This document shows positions 40,056-49,580 of a stretch of DNA of 64,000 nucleotides, piece by piece (the first letter of the stretch is position 1; each line of letters begins with the position of its first letter). The translations under genes were made by a program, and so were the position numbers. The stretch is taken from positions 930,001-994,000 of the forward strand of contig NZ_BDBK01000002.1 in NCBI RefSeq assembly GCF_001612945.1. Direction: 5' to 3'. Under the pieces are notes generated by a model. It worked only from the letters and a program-made list of their open reading frames with translations, made no database searches and had not been told where the DNA came from. The DNA is from Nocardia inohanensis NBRC 100128 (lineage in GTDB: Bacteria > Actinomycetota > Actinomycetes > Mycobacteriales > Mycobacteriaceae).

Positions 40056-41123
40056 TCAGTCCGAGGCGGCGCTGCGGAACCAGGGGTCGTTGGTGTTGAT
40101 GGCGTTGAGGAGCAGGCGGATGGCGGCGACTCGGCGTTCCTTGCCGGGGAGGTTGTCGAGGGCGCATTCCGGGTCGGCGGGCGGGCCCAGGTGGGTGCAG
40201 CCGCGCGGGCAGTCCTCGATGGCCTCGGCGAGATCGCTGAAGGCGCTGATGACATCGTCGGGGGTGATGTGGGCGAGGCCGAAGGAGCGCACACCGGGGG
40301 TGTCGATCACCCAGCCGCCGTCGGGCAGTGGCAGCGCGACCGACTGGGTGGAGGTGTGGCGGCCCTTGCCGACGCCGGAGACGACACCCACGGCCCGTTC
40401 CGCTTCCGGCACAAGACGATTCACCAGCGTGGACTTGCCGACCCCGGAGTGGCCGATGAACGCGGTGAGCTTGTCGTGCAGCTGATCGACCACCGGTTGC
40501 AGCGGATCCTCGATCCCGCCGTAGAGGATGGTGAGATCCAAATCCTCGAAGGCGGCGGCGAATTCGGATTCGGCGGCCAGATCGTGCTTGGTCAGGCACA
40601 GAATAGGTTGCAGCCCACCGACATACGCGGCCACCATGGCCCGCTCCACGAACCCGGTGCGCGGCGGCGGATCCGCCAGCGCCACCACGATGAACAACTG
40701 CTCCGCATTGGCCACCACGATCCGCTCGAACGGATCGGTGTCATCGGCGGTGCGGCGCAATACGGTTCGCCGATCGCTGACCCGCACGATGCGCGCCAGC
40801 GTGTCCGGCTTACCGGAGAGATCCCCGACCAGATCCACCTGGTCACCCACCACGATGGGGGTGCGCCCGAGCTCCCGGGCGCGCATGGCGACGATGCGGC
40901 GCTCCGGATCGTCGTCGAGCACACAACCCCAGCGCCCCCGGTCCACCGAGACGACCATGGCCGTCTCGGCGTCCAGATGCTGCGGGCGGGTCTTGGTGCG
41001 GGGACGAGTCCCCTTGCCCGGGCGGACCCGGACATCGGATTCGTCGTACTCGCGCTTCCTCAGTGTCCCGCTCCCGCCCCGCCGGAGCGTTCCACCCCGG
41101 AGTCGGCGAGCATCCCGTCCCAC
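40056..41123 (-). CDS. rsgA: Ribosome small-subunit GTPase RsgA
   Basis: A circularly permuted GTPase aiding 30S maturation: OB domain, G1 [11 protein letters not shown]3 DTPGVRSFG and the C-terminal zinc site with CPRGC and PEC. The start is unclear. From ATG 41123 it would overlap aroA by 64 bases; the conserved part begins at [12 protein letters not shown], and only a CTG (41063) overlaps the aroA stop in the region expected from Rv3228. No ATG, GTG or TTG lies between. I give the ATG coordinate. Confidence 0.9.
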   Translation of the reverse strand: MGRDARRLRGGTLRRGGSGTLRKREYDESDVRVRPGKGTRPRTKTRPQHLDAETAMVVSVDRGRWGCVLDDDPERRIVAMRARELGRTPIVVGDQVDLVGDLSGKPDTLARIVRVSDRRTVLRRTADDTDPFERIVVANAEQLFIVVALADPPPRTGFVERAMVAAYVGGLQPILCLTKHDLAAESEFAAAFEDLDLTILYGGIEDPLQPVVDQLHDKLTAFIGHSGVGKSTLVNRLVPEAERAVGVVSGVGKGRHTSTQSVALPLPDGGWVIDTPGVRSFGLAHITPDDVISAFSDLAEAIEDCPRGCTHLGPPADPECALDNLPGKERRVAAIRLLLNAINTNDPWFRSAASD

Positions 41124-42367
41124 AGCGCGACGAAGTTCGGGAGCGTCTTGGCGGTGGTGCCGATGTCCTCGATCTCGATGCCCGGCACGGCCAGGCCGAT
41201 GATGGCGCCCGCGGTGGCCATCCGATGGTCGGCGTAGGAGTGCCAGCTGCCGCCGCTGAGCGGGTTGGGCAGGATCTCGAGCCCGTCGGAGGTCTCGGTG
41301 ACCTTGCCGCCGAGCCGGTTGATCTCGGTGGCCAACGCGGCCAACCGGTCGGTCTCGTGCCCGCGCAGGTGCGCGATCCCGCGCAGCCGCGACGGCGAAT
41401 CCGCCAGCGCCGCAAGGGCCGCCACCGTCGGCGTCAGCTCACCCACGTCGTGCAGATCGATATCGATGCCCGCCAGCCGCTCCGGCCCGCGCACCGTCAG
41501 CAGGCCGTCGAAGATCCGCGCCTCCGCGCCCATCCGCACCAGGATCTCGCGAATCACATCCCCCGGCTGGGTGGTGAGCCGCGGCCAATGCGGAATGCTC
41601 ACCTCGCCGCCGGTGACGGCCGCCGCCGCCAGGAACGGTGTGGCATTGGAGAGATCCGGCTCGATCTCCCAGTCCACCGCGCGAATCGGCCCCGGCGCCA
41701 CGGTCCAGGTCTGCGCCTTGCGCGGATCCTTCGGCGCCTCCACCCGCACATCGGCCTGCCGCAGCATCTGCACGGTCATTTCGATATGCGGCATGGACGG
41801 CAGCGCCGAGCCGCTGTGATGCACGGTGACGCCCTGCTCGAACCGCGCCGCCGACAGCAGCAGCCCGGAGACGAACTGCGAGGAGGCCGACGCGTCGATG
41901 GTGACCGGCCCGCCGCGCAGCGTCCCCGTCCCGTGCACCACGAAAGGCAGTGTGTCGCCGTCGATATCGAGCCCGAGCTCCCGCAGCGCGTTCAGAATCG
42001 TGCCCAGCGGCCGCACCCGCGCCTGCTCGTCCCCGTCGAACGCCACATCACCGGTGGCGAGCGCCGCGACCGGCGGCAGGAAGCGCATGACGGTCCCGGC
42101 GAGCCCGCAATTCACCATGGCGCTGGTGAATCCGGCAGGCGGCGTGACGGTCAGCGTCTCGCCGTCCCCTTCGATGGTGGTGCCCATGGCCCGCAGCGCT
42201 TCGATCATCAGATCGGTGTCCCGGCTGCGCAGAGCGCCCGTCAGCGTGGATGGCCGATCCGCCAGTGCGGCAAGGATCAAGGCTCGATTGGTGATGGATT
42301 TGGACCCGGGCAGGGTCACGGTGGCATTGACGGGAACTCGGACATGGGGCGCGGGCCAGAAAGTCAC
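41060..42367 (-). CDS. aroA: EPSP synthase
   Basis: A 435-residue enzyme of the shikimate pathway joining shikimate 3-phosphate and PEP. It begins at GTG 42367 ([11 protein letters not shown]) behind a GGGAGGAT site; a longer frame to 42436 adds unlikely sequence. Motifs [30 protein letters not shown] and the C-terminal HEXDR-like [10 protein letters not shown] and [10 protein letters not shown] are present. rsgA follows and overlaps. Same pair as Rv3227/Rv3228, although transcribed together here. Confidence 0.96.
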   Translation of the reverse strand: MTFWPAPHVRVPVNATVTLPGSKSITNRALILAALADRPSTLTGALRSRDTDLMIEALRAMGTTIEGDGETLTVTPPAGFTSAMVNCGLAGTVMRFLPPVAALATGDVAFDGDEQARVRPLGTILNALRELGLDIDGDTLPFVVHGTGTLRGGPVTIDASASSQFVSGLLLSAARFEQGVTVHHSGSALPSMPHIEMTVQMLRQADVRVEAPKDPRKAQTWTVAPGPIRAVDWEIEPDLSNATPFLAAAAVTGGEVSIPHWPRLTTQPGDVIREILVRMGAEARIFDGLLTVRGPERLAGIDIDLHDVGELTPTVAALAALADSPSRLRGIAHLRGHETDRLAALATEINRLGGKVTETSDGLEILPNPLSGGSWHSYADHRMATAGAIIGLAVPGIEIEDIGTTAKTLPNFVALWDGMLADSGVERSGGAGAGH

Positions 42368-42453
42368 ACCCCCATCCTCCCAAATGATCCATACCTTCCG
42401 AAGGTCCACGCCCCTATCCAGCACGAAATCCGCCATTCAGCCCGCCCTGGCCA

Positions 42454-42477
42454 TATACGTATAGAGGTACGTATACT
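42454..42477 (+). promoter_or_regulatory. Palindrome and -10 box of a leaderless small gene
   Basis: TATACGTA (42454-42461) and TACGTATA (42468-42475) form a perfect inverted repeat with a 6-base spacer. TATACT (42472-42477) is a good -10 box 6 bases from the ATG at 42484, suggesting a leaderless mRNA under repressor control. The site also lies between this gene and divergent aroA. Confidence 0.65.
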
Positions 42478-42483
42478 GGTCGG

Positions 42484-42771
42484 ATGTTCGATCCCATCAG
42501 CCTGCTCACCGGCGCGGCCCTGCTCGGCGGCGGCTGGGCGCTCGGCAAATACGGCCGCCGGTCCTCGAAGCAGGCCGCCCAGCCCGCGGCTCTCTGCGGC
42601 TGCGGCCACGACCTGGCCCTGCACGATCGCGAGTCCGGTGAATGCCACACCGAGACCATGCGCAAAACGGGCTACGGCATCAAAGAGTGGGCGCGCTGCC
42701 CCTGCCGCCGCTACACCGGCCCGACCCCCCTCGAAGAGTTCTTCGCACCGCCGCCCCTGCCGCCCAGCTGA
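42484..42771 (+). CDS. Small membrane-associated Cys/His protein
   Basis: A 95-residue protein. The first 25 residues are hydrophobic (ISLLTGAALLGGGWALG), a probable membrane helix or signal anchor. The rest carries CGCGHDLALHDRESGECH and ARCPCRR, a possible zinc-binding cluster, and a Pro-rich tail. Leaderless expression is likely. No family recognised. Confidence 0.65.
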   Translation: MFDPISLLTGAALLGGGWALGKYGRRSSKQAAQPAALCGCGHDLALHDRESGECHTETMRKTGYGIKEWARCPCRRYTGPTPLEEFFAPPPLPPS

Positions 42772-42800
42772 ACGCCGGACCCCCGGAAGGAACCCGTTCG

Positions 42801-42833
42801 GCTTTCAGGGGTTTCAGGAAAACCCCTGAAAGC
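42801..42833. terminator. Bidirectional terminator
   Basis: Perfect 14-bp stem GCTTTCAGGGGTTT / AAACCCCTGAAAGC with a 5-base loop, between convergent genes ending at 42771 and 42851. Confidence 0.85.
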
Positions 42834-42850
42834 TACGAGAGTTGTCTTCC

Positions 42851-44359
42851 CTACTTGGCGCGCCCGTGCACCAGGCCGACGACCTTGTGCAGCAGTTTCA
42901 TGGTGCGGTCGGTGCGGGTGTAGGACAGCAACGCCATGCCGGGAATCGTGAAGCGCTGCACCGCGATCGAGTGTGGCCGCGAGAATTCCAGCAGACCCGG
43001 CGCACCGTGGATGCGCCCGATGCCCGAATCGCCGGTGCCGCCGAACGGCAGTCCGGAGATCGCGGCGTAGGCGAGCACCGAGTTCACCGAGGTGCAGCCG
43101 ACATCCAGGCGACGGGCGATCTCGAGACCCTGCTTCTTGGAGTACACCGCGGAGCCGAGCCCGTACTTGCTCTTGTTCGCCAGCTCGACGGCCTCGTCCA
43201 CGCCGCTGACCGTGCGAATGGTGACGGTCGGCCCGAAGGTCTCCTCGCACACCGCATCCGAGGACTCGTCGGCATCCACGATGATCACCGGCTCGATGTA
43301 CGGACCCTTGATCGACTCCGGCCCGCCCAGTACGGCCTTGCCGCCGTTCTTGAGCGCGTCCTCGATATGCCGGCGCACGATGTCGATCTGGCTCGGCATG
43401 GTCATCGGCCCGTAGGAAGCCTTGCTGTCCGACCCCGGCTTCACGTCGCTGAGGATCCGCTTCACCTCGGCGATGAACGGCTCGGCGACCGACTTGTCGA
43501 CGTACACCCGCTCCACACCCGCGCAGGTCTGGCCCGAGTTGGCGGTCGCGCCCCACGCCACGGCGTCCGCGGCGGCCTTGATATCGGCGTCGGCGGCCAC
43601 GATGACCGCGTCCTTGCCGCCGCACTCCAGCAGCACCGGGGTGAGCGTCTCGGCGGCGCTGGCCATGATCTTCTTACCGGTAGCGGTGGAGCCGGTGAAC
43701 GCGAGCTTGTCCACGCCCGCTTTCACCAAAGCCGCACCGGTGGCACCGAATCCGTTGACGGTGACGAAAACCCCATCGGGGAGTTCGGGATTCGCCTCCG
43801 CGAACGCCTTGGCCACGAAATTGCCGATGCCGGTGGAGAATTCGCTCGGCTTGAACACCACGGCGTTACCGGCCGCGAGCGCGTAGGCGATGGATCCGTT
43901 CGGCGTGTACACCGGGTAATTCCACGGCCCGATCACGCCGACCACGCCCAGCGGACGCTGCTCCAGATGCGCCGCGAAGTTCGCCATCAGCGCACCGGGG
44001 GAGACCTTCTTGGGCTTGAGCACCTTCTCGGCATTGGAGGCCGCCCACTTGATGTGCTCGAGCGCCAGCATCAATTCGAGGAAGGCGTCGTCGAGCGGCT
44101 TGCCGTTCTCGGCGTGGATGAGCGCGCTCAGCTCGTCGGACTTCTCGACCAGCTTGGCGCCCCAGCGCAGCAGATGCTTCTTGCGTTCGGCGTAGGTCAG
44201 CGCACCCCAGGTGGCGGCGGCGATGCGGGCCTTGGCGACGGCGGCCTGCACCGCGGCCTCGTCGTCGATCTTGTAGGTGGCGAGCGCTTCGCCGGTGGCA
44301 GGGTTGACGGAAGTCAGCGTGTCGGCCTGATCGAGCGCGGCGGCGTCGGTTGCAGTCAT
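42851..44359 (-). CDS. Aldehyde dehydrogenase (NAD(P)-dependent)
   Basis: A 502-residue enzyme starting at ATG 44359 (MTATDAAAL). Catalytic motifs: glutamate in LLECGGKDAV and cysteine in NSGQTCAGVERV; the Rossmann part has FTGSTATGKKI, and the Glu in EETFGPTV is present. The C-terminus IPGMALLSY...KLLHKV is hydrophobic and may associate with membranes. It resembles the succinate-semialdehyde/fatty aldehyde dehydrogenase group; substrate undetermined. Divergent from the SRAP gene. Confidence 0.9.
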   Translation of the reverse strand: MTATDAAALDQADTLTSVNPATGEALATYKIDDEAAVQAAVAKARIAAATWGALTYAERKKHLLRWGAKLVEKSDELSALIHAENGKPLDDAFLELMLALEHIKWAASNAEKVLKPKKVSPGALMANFAAHLEQRPLGVVGVIGPWNYPVYTPNGSIAYALAAGNAVVFKPSEFSTGIGNFVAKAFAEANPELPDGVFVTVNGFGATGAALVKAGVDKLAFTGSTATGKKIMASAAETLTPVLLECGGKDAVIVAADADIKAAADAVAWGATANSGQTCAGVERVYVDKSVAEPFIAEVKRILSDVKPGSDSKASYGPMTMPSQIDIVRRHIEDALKNGGKAVLGGPESIKGPYIEPVIIVDADESSDAVCEETFGPTVTIRTVSGVDEAVELANKSKYGLGSAVYSKKQGLEIARRLDVGCTSVNSVLAYAAISGLPFGGTGDSGIGRIHGAPGLLEFSRPHSIAVQRFTIPGMALLSYTRTDRTMKLLHKVVGLVHGRAK

Positions 44360-44505
44360 GATTGGCGGCAGTCCCTTGATGAGAGTGTGATGGGACGAAC
44401 GTCTCACACCCGTAAAGTGATGTCAATCGCCATCAGATGCGCGCGTCACAATTCTCGCGGCCCGGGGACCGCACATTGTCGGTATCCGGTGGCAGCATGG
44501 GATTC

Positions 44506-45270
44506 ATGTGCGGTAGGTATGCGACGACGACGAATCCCGCCAAGCTGGCCGTCGAACTCGACGCCATCGACGAGACCGACGACAAGGGATTCGACCCGAA
44601 CTACAACGTGGCCCCGACCAACCGGGTGCTCACCGTGGTCGAGCGGCACGACCGCGACCATCCCGAGGACCCGGCCGCGCTGCGCATTCGCGCCATGCGC
44701 TGGGGTCTGATCCCGCCCTGGACCAAGGCCGCCGAACCCGGCATCCCGGCCAAGGGCAAACCCCTGTTCAATGCCCGCGCCGACAAGGCCGCCACCACCG
44801 CGTCCTTCCGCGACGCCGTGAAGAAACGCCGCTGCCTGGTGCCGATGGACGGCTGGTACGAGTGGATCACCGATACCGACGGCAACGGAAAGGCTTTCAA
44901 GCGGCCGTTCTTCATGTCCCGTGGCGACGGGGAGCGGCTCTACATGGCCGGGCTCTGGTCGGTCTGGCGGGACCGCGAGCTGGAAGACGCCCCGCCCATC
45001 CTGTCCTGCACCATCCTGACCACCGATGCCGTCGGCGACCTGACCAAGGTGCACGACCGCATGCCGCTGGCCATGCCGCGCTCGCACTGGGACGCCTGGC
45101 TGGACCCGGACCACCCCGCCCCGGCCGAACTACTGGAAACCCCCAGCCCGCAATCGGTTTCGGACATCGTGATCCGCGAGGTGCCGTCGCTGGTGAACAG
45201 CGTCAAGAACAACGGTCCGGACCTACTGGGCCAGGTCACCGAACAGGCCGGGCAGATCAGCTTGATCTGA
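44506..45270 (+). CDS. SRAP-family abasic-site protein (YedK/HMCES)
   Basis: A 254-residue protein starting MCGRYATT. The catalytic Cys2 must become the N-terminus, so ATG 44506 is the right start although the frame is open to 44437. Also present: NVAPTNRV (catalytic Asn), RWGLIPPWTK, NARADK, the active-site Glu in DGWYEW and HDRMPLAM (catalytic His). The family crosslinks covalently to abasic sites in single-stranded DNA. Homologue of Rv3226c. Confidence 0.93.
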   Translation: MCGRYATTTNPAKLAVELDAIDETDDKGFDPNYNVAPTNRVLTVVERHDRDHPEDPAALRIRAMRWGLIPPWTKAAEPGIPAKGKPLFNARADKAATTASFRDAVKKRRCLVPMDGWYEWITDTDGNGKAFKRPFFMSRGDGERLYMAGLWSVWRDRELEDAPPILSCTILTTDAVGDLTKVHDRMPLAMPRSHWDAWLDPDHPAPAELLETPSPQSVSDIVIREVPSLVNSVKNNGPDLLGQVTEQAGQISLI

Positions 45271-45305
45271 GCCCGGCCCGTTCGCGGGTGCCATGCGAAA
45301 AGCGG

Positions 45306-45608
45306 TCAGATACTGCACTTCACGGACGGCAGCACGAAATTCAGCCCGCATTTGATGAGCCCGGCCGTCGTATCGATGGCCTTGGTGGCCACCCCGCCGC
45401 CGACCTTCTCCGCCTTCTCCGCGTTCTTGTCCTGCTTCTGTTCACCCGGGTAGTTGGATTCCGGGCCGAGCGGGTACTCCGGCGCTTTTGCCGGGATCTC
45501 GATGCCGGGAGCGGCGGTGGCGGTGGCCAGCGTCATGGGTCCGGTGCCGAGCGCCGCAATCGCAGCGCCGATAACCAAGATGGAGCGAATACGCCGTTGG
45601 AGAGACAT
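45306..45608 (-). CDS. Small secreted protein
   Basis: A 100-residue protein with an N-terminal signal peptide (MSLQRRIRSILVIGAAIAAL) and probable cleavage at ATAA near residue 33. The mature part is rich in Lys and Glu and ends with two Cys (KCGLNFVLPSVKCSI), likely a disulfide. No family recognised. It resembles in layout the other small Cys-ended exported protein near 11.7 kb. Confidence 0.7.
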   Translation of the reverse strand: MSLQRRIRSILVIGAAIAALGTGPMTLATATAAPGIEIPAKAPEYPLGPESNYPGEQKQDKNAEKAEKVGGGVATKAIDTTAGLIKCGLNFVLPSVKCSI

Positions 45609-45661
45609 TGCCTGATCACATCCTCGGGTCGAACGAACCTGGCTTGATCAAGTAATACACA

Positions 45662-45695
45662 GCTCCGGCCGCGATCCAGGGATCGCGGCCGGAGC
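45662..45695 (-). terminator. Strong hairpin downstream of the MFS gene
   Basis: A 15-bp perfect stem (45662-45676 with 45681-45695, loop CAGG), between the minus-strand MFS gene and the next minus-strand gene. No T-run. Confidence 0.7.
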
Positions 45696-45725
45696 GCTCT
45701 TGAGGAAATCAGCCTCTTCAAACCT

Positions 45726-45751
45726 GGCCCCCGCCGCGGACAGCGGGGGCC
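45726..45751 (-). terminator. Second hairpin closer to the MFS stop
   Basis: GGCCCCCGC (45726-45734) and GCGGGGGCC (45743-45751) with an 8-base loop, 22 bases past the MFS stop. Together with the next hairpin it likely ends the MarR-MFS transcript. Confidence 0.55.
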
Positions 45752-45772
45752 GGGACTTACTCGTCGTGCGAG

Positions 45773-47458
45773 CTAGATGGCCTCGACCGCGGCCTCGATC
45801 TCTTTCTCGGTCCGCGCCTGGATGCCGCCCGCCGTGCGCAGCGGCACTTCCTTCCAGAACAGCACCAGCAGCAGCGCGATGACCGCCACGCCGCCCGCCG
45901 CGAGGAACACGGTGTCCATGGACTCGGCGAAACCGACCTTGAACGGATGCGCCAGCGCCGGATCCAGCTGCTGGATGATCGAGCTGTCCTTGAGCACCTC
46001 ACCGGCGGCGGAGGTGTCCTTCGCGGCCAGGCCCTTGGACAGCGCCGCCTCGGCCGCATTGTCCGAGTGCACGCCCTGCGCCACGGCCTGCTGGAAGGCC
46101 GGCTGCGACGCCGACGCCCGCAACTCGGTGCCGATATTCGGCCCGACCTGCGCGAACAGAATCGACAGGAAGATCGCCACACCCAGGGTGCCGCCGATCT
46201 GCCGGAAGAAGGTCGCGGCCGCGGTCGACACACCCATGTCCTTGGGCGGCAACGCGTTCTGCAACGCCAGCGTCAGCGGCTGCATCAGGTTGCCCAGCCC
46301 CAGGCCCAGGATCAGCATGAAGATCATCGCCACCCACAGGTGGGTGTCGGCGGTGACGAAGTGCAGCAGGAACAGGCCCACCACGACCAGCGTCGCGCCG
46401 ATCGGCGGGAACCACTTGTAGCGCCCGGTCCGGGAGATCGTCTGACCGGAGATGATCGAGGCCACCATCATGCCGACCACCATGGGCAGCATCTGTAGGC
46501 CCGCCATGGTCGGGCTGGAGCCCTTCACCACCTGTAGGTACTGCGGGATCAGGGTGATGCCGCCGAACATGGCCGCGCCCACCACGATCGAGATGAGCAC
46601 GCCGAGCGCGAAGGTGGTGTTCTTGAACATGCGCAGCGGAATCAGCGCCGCGTCACCCTGTTTCGCCTCCACGGCCACGAAGCCGATCAGGCCGAGCGCG
46701 CCGACGATGTAGCAGGTCAGCGCATTCGCGCTGGTCCAACCCCATTCGCGGCCCTGTTCGGCCACCACCAGCAGCGGCACGATGCCGACCGCCATGGTGA
46801 TGACGCCGAGCCAGTCGACGGAAACCTTGGGCCGCTCCACCTTCGGCAGCCGCAGCACACGGGAGACCACGACCAGCGCGATCAGGCCCAGCGGCACGTT
46901 CACCAGGAACACCCAGCGCCAGCCGGAGATGCCCAGGATCTCGTTCTGCCCGGCCAGGATGCCGCCCAGCACGGGGCCGACGACGCTGGAGGTGCCGAAC
47001 ACGGCCAGGAAGTAGCCCTGGTACTTGGCGCGCTCACGCGGGCTGACCATATCGCCGAGGATGGTGAAGGCGAGGGACATCAGACCGCCCGCGCCCAAGC
47101 CCTGGAAGGCCCGGAACGCCGCGAGCTGATACATCGAACCCGCGAGGGTGCACAGCAGCGACCCGGAGACGAACAGCGTGATGGCGAGCAGATAGAACGG
47201 CTTGCGGCCGTACATGTCCGAGAGCTTGCCGTAGAGCGGAGTGGCCAGCGTGGCGGTGATCAGGTACGCCGTGGTCACCCACGCCTGCATCGAATAACCC
47301 TGGAGGTCATCGGCGATGGTGCGGATGGAGGTGGAGACGATGGTCTGGTCCAGCGCGCCCAGCAGCATGCCGAGCAGCAGGCCGGACAGCACGGCCATGA
47401 TCTGTTTATGCGTGAACCCGGCCGAGGAGACCGGTTCGGTCTGAGTTGTAGTCGTCAC
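45773..47458 (-). CDS. MFS multidrug exporter (DHA2, EmrB/QacA type)
   Basis: A 561-residue protein with 14 predicted membrane helices. Motif D1 LDQTIVSTSI in helix 1, motif A GKLSDMYGRK in loop 2-3, and antiporter motif C TSSVVGPVLGG in helix 5 identify a proton-coupled drug exporter. The GTG start (47458) overlaps the stop of the upstream MarR regulator (GTGA). It has a large extracytoplasmic loop before the last helix (residues about 430-490). Substrate unknown. Confidence 0.92.
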   Translation of the reverse strand: MTTTTQTEPVSSAGFTHKQIMAVLSGLLLGMLLGALDQTIVSTSIRTIADDLQGYSMQAWVTTAYLITATLATPLYGKLSDMYGRKPFYLLAITLFVSGSLLCTLAGSMYQLAAFRAFQGLGAGGLMSLAFTILGDMVSPRERAKYQGYFLAVFGTSSVVGPVLGGILAGQNEILGISGWRWVFLVNVPLGLIALVVVSRVLRLPKVERPKVSVDWLGVITMAVGIVPLLVVAEQGREWGWTSANALTCYIVGALGLIGFVAVEAKQGDAALIPLRMFKNTTFALGVLISIVVGAAMFGGITLIPQYLQVVKGSSPTMAGLQMLPMVVGMMVASIISGQTISRTGRYKWFPPIGATLVVVGLFLLHFVTADTHLWVAMIFMLILGLGLGNLMQPLTLALQNALPPKDMGVSTAAATFFRQIGGTLGVAIFLSILFAQVGPNIGTELRASASQPAFQQAVAQGVHSDNAAEAALSKGLAAKDTSAAGEVLKDSSIIQQLDPALAHPFKVGFAESMDTVFLAAGGVAVIALLLVLFWKEVPLRTAGGIQARTEKEIEAAVEAI

Positions 47459-48000
47459 GAATTGCTCTCTGCGGTTTCGATTTTCGGGAAGAGGGAGGCT
47501 TTGGTGGACAGCTCGGCCAGCATGGTCTGCCGCGAGATCTCGTAACCGTCCACGAAGCGGGCGAACAGCCGCGCGAAGGTCTCGAGCTCGTCCTCGGGCC
47601 AGTCGCCGAAGATCTTGCGCAGCGAATCGTTGCGCCGGGCCCGGATCTCGGTGGCGACGGTGCGCCCCATCTCGGTGATGGCCAGTACGCTCACCCGTCC
47701 GTCGCTGGGATCGGCGCGGCGCTCCAGTAGCCCCTTCTTGACCAGGGCGGCGACCTGCCGGCTGATGGTTGAGGCGTCGGAGTACAGCGCCTCGGCGAGG
47801 GCCCCCGAGCGCATCGGCCCGTGGTGGATGAGCTGGAACAGGATGGCGAACGCGGCCGGTTCGATCTCGCCCTGGGTGGCGGCGGCGATCTGCGCATTGG
47901 TGCGATCACGCAGGCGGCCGAGGCGGATCACCTGGAGGGCGACGGCATCGATGACATCGTCCGGAATGGCACATACGGGTGTCGCCGGGTCATCGGTCAT
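47455..48000 (-). CDS. MarR-family repressor of the MFS pump
   Basis: A 181-residue winged-helix regulator. The DNA-binding part has GALAEALYSDASTISRQVAALVKKGLLERRADPSDGR. The start is ATG 48000 behind an excellent AAGGAGGTGA site. It is translationally coupled to the exporter. Palindromes in its own promoter suggest autoregulation, with release by the exporter's substrates, the common MarR arrangement. Confidence 0.9.
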   Translation of the reverse strand: MTDDPATPVCAIPDDVIDAVALQVIRLGRLRDRTNAQIAAATQGEIEPAAFAILFQLIHHGPMRSGALAEALYSDASTISRQVAALVKKGLLERRADPSDGRVSVLAITEMGRTVATEIRARRNDSLRKIFGDWPEDELETFARLFARFVDGYEISRQTMLAELSTKASLFPKIETAESNS

Positions 48001-48031
48001 GGCCGGATCACCTCCTTGCGTCTAGCAACTG

Positions 48032-48063
48032 CTTGCACTAATCAACTAGTTGTACCGTGCAAG
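48032..48063 (-). promoter_or_regulatory. MarR operator region
   Basis: CTTGCAC (48032-48038) and GTGCAAG (48057-48063) form an inverted repeat enclosing a perfect 10-base palindrome CAACTAGTTG (48043-48052). It lies 32 bases upstream of the MarR start. Confidence 0.7.
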
Positions 48064-48110
48064 TATGTGGAGATAGTTGCGCTTTGGCAAGTTCTTTCCG
48101 GAGAGGTGTC

Positions 48111-48605
48111 TCAGCTCACCGCGACATCGGCGGTGACCGCCCCGGTCAACGTGATCAAATCCGCCGGCGACAGCTCGATCTCCAGCCCGCGCTTACCCGC
48201 ACTGCACAGCACCCGGTCCCACAGCAGAGCCGTCTCGTCGATCACCGTCGGCAACCGCTTCTTCTGCCCCAGCGGCGACACCCCGCCCAGCACGTACCCG
48301 GTCGTCCGCTCGGCCTTGGCCTTGTCCGCCATGGCCGCCTTGCCCGCGCCCAGCGCCGCGGCCGCCGCCTTGAGCGACAACTTGGTCGGCACCGGCAGCA
48401 CCGCCACGGCAAGCGCCCCCGAACCCAGCTCGATCACCAGGGTCTTGAAGATCTGATCGGCCGCCACGCCCAGCTCTGCCGCCAGTGCCGAGACCGCTTC
48501 CGCCCCATAGGAATCGCTGCGTGGATCGTGCTCGTAGGCGTGCACCCGATGCTCCACCTTCGCCTGCACCAGGGTCTTGATCGCGGGGGTGGAAGCAGCA
48601 GCCAT
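48111..48605 (-). CDS. ybaK: YbaK/EbsC-type aminoacyl-tRNA deacylase
   Basis: A 164-residue protein with the YbaK/ProX fold: [21 protein letters not shown] with the characteristic Lys, [19 protein letters not shown] and [21 protein letters not shown]. It would deacylate mischarged tRNA, most likely Cys-tRNA(Pro). A similar gene lies near sigH in M. tuberculosis. Confidence 0.92.
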   Translation of the reverse strand: MAAASTPAIKTLVQAKVEHRVHAYEHDPRSDSYGAEAVSALAAELGVAADQIFKTLVIELGSGALAVAVLPVPTKLSLKAAAAALGAGKAAMADKAKAERTTGYVLGGVSPLGQKKRLPTVIDETALLWDRVLCSAGKRGLEIELSPADLITLTGAVTADVAVS

Positions 48606-48648
48606 GACCTCACCTTAAGCAGCGCCCGCAAACGGTTTTCGCGCCGCC

Positions 48649-48675
48649 GGGAACAGGGTCCGCGTCCGGCCTGTT
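48649..48675 (+). promoter_or_regulatory. SigH-type autoregulatory promoter
   Basis: GGGAACA at 48649-48655 and GTT at 48673-48675 are separated by 17 bases, matching the SigH/SigR consensus GGGAAYA-N16/17-cGTT. It lies upstream of both candidate sigH starts, as expected for autoactivation under thiol-oxidative stress. Confidence 0.8.
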
Positions 48676-48845
48676 GCATCCGATGCGCGCAATGGTCCAG
48701 TAGATCGAAGGAGAAATCGGTGACCGCTCCGGTCCTAGATCCCCCGGCAACAACCCGGGCCTGGCTGTTCGCGCCCCCCGCCGGTTTCGAGGCGGGTTCC
48801 CCTTTCGCGGTAGATTCAATTGCTACGGCGATCGAAGGGACAAGC

Positions 48846-49580
48846 GTGACGAGCGACGACGACATGGTCGATCGCCTGCGCGATGACGACGCGGACGACC
48901 GCGACGACATCGACGCCGGCGGGGACTCAGCGGTCGACATTGACGAAGTGGGCGACGGCGACGAAACCGGTGCGCGCAGCACCGAGTCCACCGCCGAACT
49001 CGCGCGACGGTTCGAGCGCGACGCGCTGCCGCTGCTCGATCAGCTCTACGGCGCGGCCCTGCGGATGACCCGCAATCCGGCCGATGCCGAGGATCTGGTG
49101 CAGGAGACCTTTGCCAAGGCGTACCAGGGCTTCAAGTCCTTCCGCGAGGGCACCAACCTGCGGGCCTGGCTGTACCGCATCCTCACCAACACCTACATCA
49201 ACTCGTACCGGAAGAAGCAGCGCCAGCCCGCGCAGTATCCGACCGACGAGATCACCGACTGGCAGCTGGCCGCCACCGCCGAGCACACCTCCACGGGTCT
49301 GCGCTCGGCCGAGATGGAGGCGCTGGAGGCGCTGCCGGACGACGACATCAAGCACGCCTTGCAGGAGCTGCCGGAGGAGTTCCGGATGGCGGTGTACTAC
49401 GCCGACGTGGAGGGCTTCCCCTACAAGGAAATCGCCGAGATCATGGGAACTCCCATCGGTACCGTCATGTCGCGGCTGCACCGTGGCCGCAAGCAGCTCA
49501 AGGGCCTGCTCGCGGACGTGGCGCGGGAACGTGGCTTCAACCGCTCGGGTAGCGATGCGCGTCAGGAGGTAACCCAGTGA
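48846..49580 (+). CDS. sigH: ECF sigma factor SigH (SigR-like)
   Basis: A protein of about 244 residues with an acidic N-terminus, sigma region 2 ([35 protein letters not shown]) and region 4 ([20 protein letters not shown]). It directs the oxidative and heat stress response. GTG 48846 follows GAAGGGA; GTG 48720, behind a very good AAGGAG, would add 42 residues and cannot be excluded. An extended N-terminus would parallel the alternative translation seen for Streptomyces SigR. The stop overlaps rshA (GTGA). Confidence 0.95.
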   Translation: MTSDDDMVDRLRDDDADDRDDIDAGGDSAVDIDEVGDGDETGARSTESTAELARRFERDALPLLDQLYGAALRMTRNPADAEDLVQETFAKAYQGFKSFREGTNLRAWLYRILTNTYINSYRKKQRQPAQYPTDEITDWQLAATAEHTSTGLRSAEMEALEALPDDDIKHALQELPEEFRMAVYYADVEGFPYKEIAEIMGTPIGTVMSRLHRGRKQLKGLLADVARERGFNRSGSDARQEVTQ

